A stretch of 64,000 nt of DNA from DSWT01 sp049975385 (GCA_049975385.1 JBNGDO010000003.1:5756-69755), one strand, 5' to 3'. Positions 47,795 to 56,769 are shown, numbered from the stretch's first letter. Notes: generated by a model not told the origin, from the letters alone. Program-made: numbers and translations.

Positions 47795-47818
47795 TCAAAA
47801 GTCGAAAGTCAAAAGTCC
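47792..47818. repeat. AGTCAAAAGTCGAAAGTC minirepeat tract
   Basis: Three copies of AAAGTC-type units starting with the M29 stop codon and running into the terminator stem. Same family as 33641-33662. Confidence 0.75.
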
Positions 47819-47843
47819 AAAGCCGGACCGGCTTTGGACTTTT
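47811..47843 (+). terminator. Intrinsic terminator after the M29 gene
   Basis: A 16-bp stem, AAAAGTCCAAAGCCGG / CCGGCTTTGGACTTTT, followed by more T residues (seven in total). It also faces the end of the convergent TPR gene. Confidence 0.9.
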
Positions 47844-47863
47844 TTTGTTATCTGTGTGTGCAG

Positions 47864-48973
47864 TTATTGCGACGGGTAAGTCGCTGTCTGGACCGGGATC
47901 CAGGGGGTGAGGGTGGGGGTGGGGGTCTGGCAAAGGCGCGCGCGTTCGATCGTGTCGGCGGGCGCGCCCCACTGGCGCAACACTGTTTCGGCCTGGGCGC
48001 AGTGATCGGGATCGCTGATGCCTAACAGCGCGCGTCCCCGGTTGAGGTTCAGGTCGCGTAGAGGATCGTCGCTGGCGAGATAGAGGCTGTGATCCCCGGC
48101 CGTGAAGCGCGCCTCTGCCACGTCGAAGACAATCATCGCCTCGTGGAAGCCGCGCCGCACAAGATACGTCTCGCCGAGTGTATACCAGAGGACGGCGGGA
48201 CTGTCTGGATCGGCACTTAGTTGGATGAGCAGGTGTCGTAGGGCCGCGTCGCTTTCCCCTGTGGTGAGCATCGCGGCGGCACGGTAATAGAAACCGAGTG
48301 GGTTCTCCGGTTTGCGGCTGCTGTACGTCTGCGCGAGTGCCATCATCGCGTCGCCATCGCGCGCTTGGCGCGCCGCACGCCAACGGTCGGCGAAGACGTC
48401 GGGTGCCAGCCCGGGATCGAGCGTCTCGGCGATGCGTAGGGCCAATTCTGCGACTTTGGTTTCCCCTTGTCGTGCCAGGATCACGCCGGCGAGCGCCCAG
48501 GTTTCGGCATCTTTGGACGCAATGCGAACGGCGTCCCAGACGCGTACTTCGGCGGTGTCGAGGTCACCGCGCAAAAGCGCCAGCCGCGCGCCTTCTCGCA
48601 TCACGCGCCCGCGATGCGGGCTGTCCTCCGGCGTGACACGGACGGCCTCTTCCCAGGCCGTCTCCGCGACCTCGAACGCATTGCGGAGCAGTGCGAGGTG
48701 CATCGTTCTCAGAGAACTGTTTGCTTCGGGTGTCGTGGTAGGAATGGGCGTCTCGGTTGGTGTGGGTACGCGGGTAGGGAGGAGATCCCACGGTGGCGAG
48801 GGCTGTGCCAGGACGGATATTCCTGGCGCAACCGGTTGCACCTCAAAGGTCGCCGAGAGGATCAAAAGCGCGATGGCAATGCCTAACAGCACGAGGCTGA
48901 CGAGCAGCAGAAGCGGCTTGCGGCGGACCGCATCTGTACGGCGGACCGCGTCTGCGCGGCGTTTAGGCGTCAT
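47864..48973 (-). CDS. Membrane-anchored TPR-like protein
   Basis: 369 aa from ATG 48973, which overlaps the upstream TGA (ATGA). Basic N-terminus with a duplicated RRTDAVRR-like stretch, then one transmembrane segment (LLLLVSLVLLGIAIALLILS). A Thr/Pro linker, PTRVPTPTETPIPTTTP, leads to about 250 residues of TPR-like helices (EDSPHRGRVMREGARLALLRGDLDTAEV and similar). A short Thr/Pro tail ends the protein. Probably outside the membrane, holding other envelope proteins. Last gene of the five-gene envelope operon. No enzymatic motif. Confidence 0.75.
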   Translation of the reverse strand: MTPKRRADAVRRTDAVRRKPLLLLVSLVLLGIAIALLILSATFEVQPVAPGISVLAQPSPPWDLLPTRVPTPTETPIPTTTPEANSSLRTMHLALLRNAFEVAETAWEEAVRVTPEDSPHRGRVMREGARLALLRGDLDTAEVRVWDAVRIASKDAETWALAGVILARQGETKVAELALRIAETLDPGLAPDVFADRWRAARQARDGDAMMALAQTYSSRKPENPLGFYYRAAAMLTTGESDAALRHLLIQLSADPDSPAVLWYTLGETYLVRRGFHEAMIVFDVAEARFTAGDHSLYLASDDPLRDLNLNRGRALLGISDPDHCAQAETVLRQWGAPADTIERARLCQTPTPTLTPWIPVQTATYPSQ

Positions 48974-50721
48974 CGACGTTTGCCTCTGCGTGCTATGAGC
49001 CACAGCACACCAATCGCGCCTACAAGCATACCGCCGAAAGCGAGTGACGTTGTGCGGGGTGACGATGCGGGGGAGGAGGATGGCGTCGCGGTTGGCGCAA
49101 GGGCTGCAGGAGGTGTCGATGCCGCCAGTGGCGGTGTCGCCGATGGCGTCGCGGTCGGCGTTGCCGTTTCGGTGGCTGTGGCAGTTGGTGTTTCTGTCGG
49201 CGGCGTTGGCGTTTTGGCGCGTCGGGGGAGGCGCGTCGGCGTTAGCGTTGGTGTTATTGTGGCCGTGGCGGTTGGTTTGACCTTGGTTGTCACCATGGGT
49301 GTTGTCTCGTCGCCAGCCGCTGACTGCCCTTGCGTAGGTAGGCTGATTGCGGGTGCTCCGGCAGCGACTGCACCTTCAACAATCAGATAGGGGTTCCCAC
49401 CGATGAGACAGGGGTTGCCAGGATGATGGCATGCGCTGCCAGGGAGCGACACGGTGTACATACCGTCGCGTGCCGCCAGGCTGCGGCGATTGCCACGCCA
49501 ATCGATGAGGAGCGCCGAACCTGCGTGGGCTGTAACCTGCACGGTCACGTCGGCTGGACCACGTGCCCATACTACGGTTGTCCAACCCCCATCGCGTTCC
49601 ACAGTGACGACGGCAGCGTCATCGCGCCGATCGAGTGTGGCATGCGTAAATCCTGCGAGGTAGCGTGTAGCGACCTGATAGGCAGTGAACGCTGGGCGCC
49701 GGCTGCCGTCCTGGCGCACCAGACCGAACGGCTCCGGGTTGGCGGTGTCGCTTGCCAGATCAGCCAACTTGTAGACGGCGATGCGCTGTGCCCCAGCCGC
49801 CAGCGCCATGGCAAACCCCTGGATGATATACGCGGCTTGGTCTTCCTGGGTGATGTTGAACTGCGGGTTCGCCACCGGCCACGCTGGGTCATCGGAAGGC
49901 GCGGCGTTTGTCTCGGCAATCCATAATGGCTTGTAGATGCCGAATTCGCCCAATAAGTTCAGGTAGAAACGGCTAAGATTGTATACCGTATCTGGATTGA
50001 AGTAGATGTGGAGTGTGAGCGCGTCGAAATAGTAGTTGTTTTGTCCCGCCATCGGGTCGGCGGTGAGCGTTTGCAGGAAACGGCGGAGGAATAGCTCGCG
50101 TCCATAGTTAACGTCCCACCAGTGCGTGACGGCGGGTAAATGGATGACCATGTTTGGATCGACTTCGTGTGCGATGGTATATGTCACACGCATCAATTGG
50201 ACGAAATCGTCGACCGTGCCACCCCACGACTGAAAACCTGTCTCCCATATGTCGGGTTCGTTCCAGATGATCCAGTGTTGGATGCGCCCGGCGTGGTGTG
50301 TCATCAATTTGCGAATGAACGTAGCCCATGTGTTGTCAGGATGATCGTTGGGCAGGCGCAGCCCTGCCGGCACGCCGACGCCACTGGCGTGGTCGGTGGC
50401 CCATCCGGGTGTGGCGACGATCAGCCCGACGATCTCGCGGCCTGCAGCGCGCTCAGCGTCGAGCACAGCATTGGAAACCGGGTGTTCGTTCCATTCACTG
50501 GCGTTGTTGGGCTGGATCTGGTTCCACTCGAAGGTCACGCGTGTCCAGCCAGCGCCGAGGGTGTTGGCTGCCCGGGGCGCGGTGTAGCTCTCCACCACGC
50601 CGAAGCGCCGATCGGGAATACCGGCGGCGGCGGCCGGACACGGGAGGATGAGAACAAGCAGGCATAAGGCGTGAAACGTTGTCCGTAAAACGTGATGCGT
50701 GATGCGTGATACGTGAGCCAT
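48970..50721 (-). CDS. Secreted, C-terminally membrane-anchored GH-A clan glycosidase-like protein
   Basis: 583 aa. N-terminal signal peptide (core ALCLLVLILPCPAAAAG); its first residues MAHVSRITHHV are encoded by the CGTGATG minirepeat. A TIM-barrel glycosidase follows: FGVVESYTAPRAANTLGAGW, acid/base Glu in WIIWNEPDIWE (about 154) and nucleophile Glu in PLWIAETNAAP (about 268). A beta domain spans about 350-440. A Thr/Pro-rich stalk (about 470-550) ends in a transmembrane helix and RRGKRR. This resembles GH39/GH5-type surface enzymes in many Chloroflexota. Substrate unknown. It sits with two GT2 genes and a TPR protein, suggesting glycan remodelling at the surface. Confidence 0.8.
   Translation of the reverse strand: MAHVSRITHHVLRTTFHALCLLVLILPCPAAAAGIPDRRFGVVESYTAPRAANTLGAGWTRVTFEWNQIQPNNASEWNEHPVSNAVLDAERAAGREIVGLIVATPGWATDHASGVGVPAGLRLPNDHPDNTWATFIRKLMTHHAGRIQHWIIWNEPDIWETGFQSWGGTVDDFVQLMRVTYTIAHEVDPNMVIHLPAVTHWWDVNYGRELFLRRFLQTLTADPMAGQNNYYFDALTLHIYFNPDTVYNLSRFYLNLLGEFGIYKPLWIAETNAAPSDDPAWPVANPQFNITQEDQAAYIIQGFAMALAAGAQRIAVYKLADLASDTANPEPFGLVRQDGSRRPAFTAYQVATRYLAGFTHATLDRRDDAAVVTVERDGGWTTVVWARGPADVTVQVTAHAGSALLIDWRGNRRSLAARDGMYTVSLPGSACHHPGNPCLIGGNPYLIVEGAVAAGAPAISLPTQGQSAAGDETTPMVTTKVKPTATATITPTLTPTRLPRRAKTPTPPTETPTATATETATPTATPSATPPLAASTPPAALAPTATPSSSPASSPRTTSLAFGGMLVGAIGVLWLIARRGKRR
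50670..50719. repeat. CGTGATGCGTGATACGTGAG minirepeat overlapping the glycosidase start
   Basis: About four copies of (A/G)CGTGATG units, running from inside the signal-peptide coding region to the start codon. The same unit occurs between the ABC genes at 44.37 kb. Confidence 0.8.
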
Positions 50722-50764
50722 GTACAGTCAAAATCCTTGCGTATTTATTATGGTCGTATTTTAC

Positions 50765-50801
50765 CGAAAGCTGAAAGCTATCTGTTGACGGCTGACCGCT
50801 G
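50765..50801. repeat. GAAAGCTGAAAGCT / GACGGCTGACCGCTG minirepeats at the GT2 stop
   Basis: Two unit types (AAAGCTG and GGCTGACCG) overlap the last codons and the TAG stop of the GT2 gene at 50778. Confidence 0.65.
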
Positions 50802-51530
50802 TATTTTGCGGACGCGCTGGTATTTACGCATCTCGTAGTAGCTCATCAGTGCCGAAAGCAATATGCCGTATAGTCCATCGCGCCAGCCGCCGAGCGTGAT
50901 GAAGCGCCACCAGAAATGGCGTGGGATTTGCGTGTAGGGTGTGTAGAACTTCGGTCGCACGCCCTTTTGCAACAGGATTCCTGTGTCGAAATCGGTGTAT
51001 TTGCGCTGCTTGGCGATGAATTGCCGCAATGTCTCGTAGTTGTAGTGGATGAGCGGCTGTGTCAGATATCCGGCCGCGCCATCGAGAATGGCTTCCTCGT
51101 GGACGGCACGGTCAGGATCGTAATACGCGCGGTCGCGACGCAGTACGCGCAGTTGATGATCGGGCCACCAGCCTGCGCCGCGCATGCGATGACCGAAGAT
51201 GTAGTTGTGACGTGGCACCCACCATCCGGCTTTGTCCTGATGGGCGATGACGTCACGGATTTCCGCACCAAGGGCCGGTGTGGCACGCTCGTCTGCATCT
51301 ACGAAAAAGATCCACTCCGCCTCGACATTCTCTAGCGCGATATTGCGCTGTTGCGAGTAGTTCTCGAAGCGGTGCTGGATGATCTCAGCGCCAGCCCGCT
51401 TTGCCAGTTCAACGGTTTTGTCACTGCTAAAACTGTCCAAAATGACGATGCCATCCGTCCAGCGCAGGCTGTCGATGCAGGCGGTGATATGACGTTCTTC
51501 ATTGAGAGTTAATATGACTGCTTTGAGCAC
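50778..51530 (-). CDS. Glycosyltransferase family 2 (WaaE/KdtX-like)
   Basis: 250 aa GT-A enzyme. LKAVILTLNEERHITACIDSL start, VILDSFSSDKTVELAKRAGA, and the metal site IFFVDADERATP. GWWPDHQLRVLRRDRAYY and RAVHEEAILDG follow the pattern of WaaE/KdtX-type family 2 transferases. The C-terminus has one amphipathic or weakly hydrophobic helix. Transfers a sugar onto a lipid or glycan acceptor at the inner membrane. Third gene of the operon, 32 bp after the other GT2. Its last residues and stop are in a minirepeat tract. Confidence 0.88.
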   Translation of the reverse strand: MLKAVILTLNEERHITACIDSLRWTDGIVILDSFSSDKTVELAKRAGAEIIQHRFENYSQQRNIALENVEAEWIFFVDADERATPALGAEIRDVIAHQDKAGWWVPRHNYIFGHRMRGAGWWPDHQLRVLRRDRAYYDPDRAVHEEAILDGAAGYLTQPLIHYNYETLRQFIAKQRKYTDFDTGILLQKGVRPKFYTPYTQIPRHFWWRFITLGGWRDGLYGILLSALMSYYEMRKYQRVRKIQRSAVNR

Positions 51531-51562
51531 AGGTGTTGGTCCTTAGTCCGCTCGTCGTATAG

Positions 51563-52501
51563 TCACACAGATTGCCAGGCAGTGACGATTTTGGTGTAGG
51601 CGGCGCGCCACTCGTCGCTGAGGGCACCCGCCGCTTTCTTTGCGAAGGTGCGACGCACAATTGCACTCACTAGAGCGCGCGTGACTGAGTCGCGGTGTTT
51701 GCGGTAGAGCCGAGCGCGACTTTCCCAAAGATAAGCCGTCGTCGCCGGGCGTGCCTGGTTGGTACTTGCGCCGCCGTAGTGGACGACTTTGGCTTCGGGA
51801 ACCAGCCACGTTTCCCATCCGGCTTTGCGCATCCGCCAGGCCCAGTCAATTTCTTCGCAATACATGAAGAACTGCGGGTCCAATAGTCCTACTTCATGTA
51901 TAGCCGTGCCGCGCGCCATCATCGCTGCGCCGAGTGGATGATCGATGCGAAATGGTCGTTCGCCCGCGTCGCTTTCTGGATAGCGTCCGTTGAAGCGTGT
52001 GTAGTACAAGCGTTGTGGGAGCCATCCCAGATCAAATAACGGTTGTAATAGGTCTGGGAAACGGAAGGCGCTGGTCTGCGTCGAACCATCCGGATTGAGT
52101 AGTTGGGGACCGATGAGTCCCGCGCGTGGATGTTCCTCGAAAAATTGTAATAGCGTTGACAGTGCGCCGGGTTGCGTCGTTGTATCTGGATTGAGCAACC
52201 ATACAAAATCGGCACCGAAACCCGTTTCGATCCCTTGCTGCTGCAGTTGGTCGAGAATTAGGTTGTTGCCGCGCACAAACCCCAAATTCTCTACACTGGC
52301 ATGGAGATGTACCCAGGGATGGCGCTCGCGCACCATTTCCACTGAATTATCCGCTGAGGCATTGTCTACAATCCATACGTCAGCATGGATTTTCACTCGA
52401 CTCAGCTCTTCGCGTAGCGATAAAAGGCAGCCATCCAAAAGATTTTTAACGTTCCAGGAGATGATGATAACGGCCAGGGTAGGGCCTGTGCTGTGTGGCA
52501 T
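51563..52501 (-). CDS. Glycosyltransferase family 2 (rhamnosyltransferase-like)
   Basis: 312 aa. AVIIISWNVKNLLDGCLLSLREEL start, VWIVDNASADNSVEMVRERHPW, and the metal site FVWLLNPDTTTQPG. CEEIDWAWRMRKAGWETWLVPEAKVVHYGG is the acceptor-side block typical of dTDP-rhamnosyl transferase relatives (WbbL type). In this genome, which makes a GDP-6-deoxyhexose, a rhamnose-type donor is plausible but not shown. It starts 7 nt after the lipoprotein stop and belongs to the same operon. Confidence 0.9.
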   Translation of the reverse strand: MPHSTGPTLAVIIISWNVKNLLDGCLLSLREELSRVKIHADVWIVDNASADNSVEMVRERHPWVHLHASVENLGFVRGNNLILDQLQQQGIETGFGADFVWLLNPDTTTQPGALSTLLQFFEEHPRAGLIGPQLLNPDGSTQTSAFRFPDLLQPLFDLGWLPQRLYYTRFNGRYPESDAGERPFRIDHPLGAAMMARGTAIHEVGLLDPQFFMYCEEIDWAWRMRKAGWETWLVPEAKVVHYGGASTNQARPATTAYLWESRARLYRKHRDSVTRALVSAIVRRTFAKKAAGALSDEWRAAYTKIVTAWQSV

Positions 52502-52508
52502 GATTGTA

Positions 52509-53786
52509 TTATGGTTCCCAGACAGTCACAAAGTTAGGGTCGACGCGGTTGTTGACCGATGCAATGGCGACATCTTCGTGGATCAAGCCCATCCAATAGT
52601 AGAGCGGATTGCGCACGGGTACCTCAACCACTTTCACACATCCGGTGACTTGTGAGCGTTCATGAGGGGGCAGATACCAGTTCTCGCCAATCTGTACGAG
52701 ATCAACGCCTGGTTGCCCGATACCCCAGCGGAAGGGGTAGTTACGCAGACTCGTATCGAAGTCCATAGCGACGCGGAAAACACCGGATTCTTCCGAATAA
52801 CCCAGCGTGTTGAAGTTTTGATCGCTGCGATAGGTCGTATCAGGCCACGGCCCGGTTGTGCGAAGATAGGTTGTGCTATCGTTTTCGACAGTGAGTGTGA
52901 AGCACAAGGTCTCAGAGATAACGAGCGAAGTGGCTGAATACTCAACTTCTGCGTTGAGAATGTAGGCTCTTGGCAGTCCTGCATTGACGATTTCGAGGGT
53001 CTCGCTGACGATGATGCGCTGGCCCATCTTATCCTGTGTTTCAGCAAAGACAGTGTACACGCCATCGGCCGGCGGTTCAGCTCCCGCGTCGATACCACCG
53101 TCGTAGTCATAGGTGTGCCAGCCCTTGGCATTAAGCTGGGTGACTTGTTCGTCCTCCGGGATGGCGTGGGGCGTACCATCAGCGCCTTCGAGGTAGACGC
53201 GCAACTCCTCTACATCTTTGTCTAGCGTCAGATTGATGCGCACGCGATCGTCAATGCCGTCCTGGTTGGGAGAGAAGGTTTTAGGCGAGACGGAGAAGCC
53301 GTGGATACCTGGTAGCGAGGTGTCGGCATCCTGAATGGTCAATGTCCCTGTTGCGGCTGCAACTTCGCCATCATCGGTCTCCGCTCGAATTTCCCAGGTA
53401 TATACGCCATCAGGCAGCATACGTTTGACGATGGTGAAGTCATATGCACTTTCTCCGGGCAGTGTGAAACTGTCCACTACGCCACCAAAGTAGACGGTGT
53501 ACGGTTTATCGTTCAAACTCAAAGGACGTGGGGGGCGAAAGGTGTATGTTTGTCCGTGTGTGTCGAACAAGATGATGCTGACGGTGGCGTTTCGATTGAG
53601 CGTAAACGTGATTTTAGTCAAATCTGTCTGTCCGTCGGCGTTGGGCGTGATAGCATCTGGTGTGAAGGAAACTTTCTCGAGCAGCGGTTTTTGCCCACAG
53701 GCACTAAGCATCACTAGGGTAAGTAAGGCAACCCACGCGAGATGTGTACACACACAATGTGCATACATGCGATGTTTCATTTTCAT
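52509..53786 (-). CDS. Lipoprotein with two FlgD/Big-like domains
   Basis: 425 aa. Signal peptide II: basic start, hydrophobic core, lipobox LSAC with Cys30. Two repeats have the FlgD-type Ig start, ITPNADGQTDLTKITFTL (about 45) and FSPNQDGIDDRVRINLTL (about 169), each followed by a beta-sandwich ending in a DGVYTWEIRAETDD-like strand. The C-terminal third is beta-rich and unassigned. Attached to the outer face of the membrane. First gene of a five-gene operon with two GT2s, a glycosidase and a TPR protein. AGGAGG precedes the ATG and a promoter lies at 53813-53840. Confidence 0.82.
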   Translation of the reverse strand: MKMKHRMYAHCVCTHLAWVALLTLVMLSACGQKPLLEKVSFTPDAITPNADGQTDLTKITFTLNRNATVSIILFDTHGQTYTFRPPRPLSLNDKPYTVYFGGVVDSFTLPGESAYDFTIVKRMLPDGVYTWEIRAETDDGEVAAATGTLTIQDADTSLPGIHGFSVSPKTFSPNQDGIDDRVRINLTLDKDVEELRVYLEGADGTPHAIPEDEQVTQLNAKGWHTYDYDGGIDAGAEPPADGVYTVFAETQDKMGQRIIVSETLEIVNAGLPRAYILNAEVEYSATSLVISETLCFTLTVENDSTTYLRTTGPWPDTTYRSDQNFNTLGYSEESGVFRVAMDFDTSLRNYPFRWGIGQPGVDLVQIGENWYLPPHERSQVTGCVKVVEVPVRNPLYYWMGLIHEDVAIASVNNRVDPNFVTVWEP

Positions 53787-53812
53787 TGTTGACTGCCTCC
53801 TGATAACCTAAA

Positions 53813-53840
53813 AGTGTACCAGGGCTTGAACGGTAGTCAA
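53813..53840 (-). promoter_or_regulatory. Promoter of the lipoprotein-GT2-glycosidase operon
   Basis: Minus strand TTGACT (53835-53840), 16-bp spacer ending CCTGG, TACACT (53813-53818). Confidence 0.65.
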
Positions 53841-53862
53841 GTCTACGAACATTTTTGATTGC

Positions 53863-53891
53863 TTGCCTAACTGGCCTCTCTGCGTTACAAT
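53863..53891 (+). promoter_or_regulatory. Putative promoter of the GH3 gene
   Basis: TTGCCT (53863-53868), 17-bp spacer, TACAAT (53886-53891). The leader would be only about 10 nt before the start at 53908. Confidence 0.5.
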
Positions 53892-53907
53892 AGCGATGGA
53901 GGAGAAA

Positions 53908-56769
53908 ATGCGCACCCGTTTGTTGTTTCACGGGGTTTTGGCATTGTTTCTGTTGCTTTCGGTTGTCCCACCGATGCAGCCGCATGTGCGGGCGCAAGAA
54001 ACAATGCCTGACCCTGTGCTAGAGTTAATGGATCAGATGTCCGCCGAAGCCAAAGTCGGCCAGTTGGTGCTGGTCGCTTTTCCGGGCGTTGACGTCAGCG
54101 ATGATTCTGAGATTGTTGCTTTGATCCGCGATTATAACATCGGCGGAGTCCTTCTGCGTCCCCAGAACGGTAATTTTGGTACGTCATTGGTTGCACCCTC
54201 AGAGGTTGTTTCGATTACGAATCGTTTGCAACAGATTGTTTGGGATGTCTCGCAAGCTGAACCGGAACTACCGCCGGGAGCGGTAGAGGCTGCTAACCCG
54301 CCGGCCTACATTCCATTGTCTGTGGCAGTTAGCGCTAGCCTTGATGGCATCCCCGTCACCTCTTTTATCTCCGATACCACCTTGATGCCCTCGCCGATGG
54401 CACTCGGTGCAACGTGGGATCCATCTTTGGTCGAATTGGCGGGTAGTGTTTTTGGAGCAGAGCTTGCGGCACTTGGTGTCAATCTTTTCCTTGGCCCTAA
54501 TCTAGATGTGTCGTATACTCCTCGGCCCGGTGATGTTTCCGATTTGGGCGTGAATACTTTTGGTGGTGATCCTTTCTGGGTGGGTGAGTTAGGTAAGGCT
54601 TATATCCAGGGATTGCATCATGGCAGTGAGGGGCGTTTACTGGTCGTACCGCGTCATCTGCCAGGACTAGGCGGGGCTGATCGTTCGCTTGAGGATGAAG
54701 TCCCCACAGTACAGAAGACTTTGGAACAACTCCGTCAGATTGAGTTAGCGCCCTTTTTCGCTGTTGCAGAGGGTGTGATAGGGGATGAAAATGTGGCTGA
54801 TGGTTTTCTTGTCACGCATATCCGCTATCGTGGTTTTCAGGGCAATATTCGTCAGGCTACACGCCCCATTAGTCTGGATGCCCAGGCGCTGCAATCGGTG
54901 ATGAGCTCGCCTGAGTTTACACCGTGGCGCCAGGCCGGTGGGGTATTGGTTTCGGACAATCTGGGATTGAAGTCCATTCATTATTCTTACGACCCGCGTG
55001 GGCTATCATTTAACGCGCGCCGCGTAGCGCAGGATGCATTGGTTGCCGGCAATGATGTTCTGATGCTCAATCGTTTTGCTGCTGATAGCGAGAATTGGAG
55101 TGCGCATTTCAGGAATGTGCGCGATACCTTGAGCTATCTCGCCTCGCGCTACGAAAACGAGACAGCCTTTCGTGCACTCGTGGACAGTGCCGTTTATCGA
55201 ATATTGAGTGGAAAAATGCGCGCTTACCAAGATGATTTTTCCTGGGAAACGGTGCGACTCGAGACGGATGGACTTGCAGCTTTCGAGGAAGAGCCTTCTG
55301 TGGGTGATGAGGTGGCAATTAATGCGTTGACCCGCATTGTGCCATTATCCTCCGATGTGACCGCGCCGGCATTTCAGGAAGGTGATTCCGTCGTTATTTT
55401 TACGCAGGAGCGTTATGCGCAACCTTACGTTGATTATCAGGCATTTCCGCTGTTACAGGCAAATGCACTGCGGGAGGCTGTGCTGCGGCTCTATGGTCCC
55501 AACGGGACAGGCATCATCTCTGCAGGGGCAGTGCAATTCTTTACATTTCAGCAGTTGCAGAATGCGCTGACCGTCGAGCCAGAGGAGACATTGGTAGAGG
55601 GTCCACCGTCTATCTCTACAGTCATTTTAAATGCGGTTGAGGATGCGCATTGGGTTGTGTTTGTAGCAACAGGATTGCAGTTCAGTGATCCGAGCAGCTA
55701 TGCCTTGAAGTCTTTTTTGTCCAAGTATGCCAATGCTGTGACTGGCAACATTGTGGTCGTCGCATTTGGTCCACCCTATGAACTAGACAGCACTGAGGTT
55801 AGTAAATTAAATTTCTTCTATGCGTTGTATTCAACGGGCGAGGCTTTTGTAGATGCGGGGGCACGCGCGCTATTTGGTGATCTGGTAGCTTCTGGAGCTT
55901 CGCCTGTGGATATTTCGGCCTTGAACTACTCTATTGCACAACAGACAATGCCATCTCCCGATCAACTGATCTTATTGGACATTGTCGATGTGACCGGTGA
56001 GGTTCTTACAGAAACTGAGCGTTCGGAAATCCTCAAAGGGGGCGTTCTCAACCTGCGCACGGATATGATCGTTGATCATAATGGTCGTCCAGTGCCAGAT
56101 GGGACACCGGTGCAGTTTGTGCTCACGTATCCGCAAGAGGATATTGAGCGCGTCGTTGTTGCCGAGACTAACAGTGGTGTTGCGACAACATCCATTGTTT
56201 TAGACCGTGAGGGGCAGCTAGACATCACCGCGCAGTCTGAACCGGCGCTTTCTTCAGTGCGCTTGCAGCTCACGATACGTGCCGAGGGGCCTATCGAAAT
56301 CACGCAAATTGCATCCACGCCGACGTCAACCCCTACATCTACGCCGACACCAACGCCCACGCCCACACCTACACCTACACTTACGCCGACGCCGACGCCG
56401 GAAAGGACTCAGGAACTCCCGGATCCACTCTATCTGCCGGTGGTGCAAGGCGCTATGTTGCTGCGATGGGGGATCGGCGGGGCGCTATTTGTTGCCTTTG
56501 TGGGTTTTCTTTGGGCTACACAACGCAAACTCGGCATTCTTGTAGCTATACGCGTTGCTTTGATTGGGTTGATTGCCGGGCTATTTGGATATGTGGTTAT
56601 GATCGCTTTGGGCCGTTTTTGGCTGTCAGGTTGGCTGTATCGTATCGTGGGGCGTGAGTATGTGGCCGTAGCTGTGACTGTGCTGGTTGGCGTTGTTGCT
56701 CTTGTGCCGGTAACTTTTTTTTATTTGGTGCAAAGACGTCGACACCGCTACGTTGAAGAAGAGCGCTAA
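53908..56769 (+). CDS. Membrane-anchored glycoside hydrolase family 3 (beta-N-acetylglucosaminidase-like)
   Basis: 953 aa from ATG 53908 (GGAGG 5 nt upstream). Signal peptide about 1-30 (LLFHGVLALFLLLSVVPP). GH3 barrel: MSAEAKVGQLVLVAFPG, NIGGVLLRPQNGNF, MALGATWDPSLVELAGSVF. The usual KHFPGHG reads PRHLPGLGG (about 247), and the nucleophile Asp is in VLVSDNLGLKSI (about 350). An alpha/beta C-terminal domain and a beta domain follow. A Thr/Pro linker (about 800-835) leads to LYLPVV and three transmembrane helices. Probably hydrolyses surface glycan or muropeptides outside the cell. The active-site change (His-Leu-Pro, Lys to Arg) leaves catalytic competence uncertain. The stop overlaps that of the convergent kinase. 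Confidence 0.78.
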   Translation: MRTRLLFHGVLALFLLLSVVPPMQPHVRAQETMPDPVLELMDQMSAEAKVGQLVLVAFPGVDVSDDSEIVALIRDYNIGGVLLRPQNGNFGTSLVAPSEVVSITNRLQQIVWDVSQAEPELPPGAVEAANPPAYIPLSVAVSASLDGIPVTSFISDTTLMPSPMALGATWDPSLVELAGSVFGAELAALGVNLFLGPNLDVSYTPRPGDVSDLGVNTFGGDPFWVGELGKAYIQGLHHGSEGRLLVVPRHLPGLGGADRSLEDEVPTVQKTLEQLRQIELAPFFAVAEGVIGDENVADGFLVTHIRYRGFQGNIRQATRPISLDAQALQSVMSSPEFTPWRQAGGVLVSDNLGLKSIHYSYDPRGLSFNARRVAQDALVAGNDVLMLNRFAADSENWSAHFRNVRDTLSYLASRYENETAFRALVDSAVYRILSGKMRAYQDDFSWETVRLETDGLAAFEEEPSVGDEVAINALTRIVPLSSDVTAPAFQEGDSVVIFTQERYAQPYVDYQAFPLLQANALREAVLRLYGPNGTGIISAGAVQFFTFQQLQNALTVEPEETLVEGPPSISTVILNAVEDAHWVVFVATGLQFSDPSSYALKSFLSKYANAVTGNIVVVAFGPPYELDSTEVSKLNFFYALYSTGEAFVDAGARALFGDLVASGASPVDISALNYSIAQQTMPSPDQLILLDIVDVTGEVLTETERSEILKGGVLNLRTDMIVDHNGRPVPDGTPVQFVLTYPQEDIERVVVAETNSGVATTSIVLDREGQLDITAQSEPALSSVRLQLTIRAEGPIEITQIASTPTSTPTSTPTPTPTPTPTPTLTPTPTPERTQELPDPLYLPVVQGAMLLRWGIGGALFVAFVGFLWATQRKLGILVAIRVALIGLIAGLFGYVVMIALGRFWLSGWLYRIVGREYVAVAVTVLVGVVALVPVTFFYLVQRRRHRYVEEER

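Noticed and set aside
53863..53908. N-terminal extension of the GH3 protein
   Set aside because: It would start inside the -35 box, and the signal peptide begins properly at the later ATG with GGAGG.
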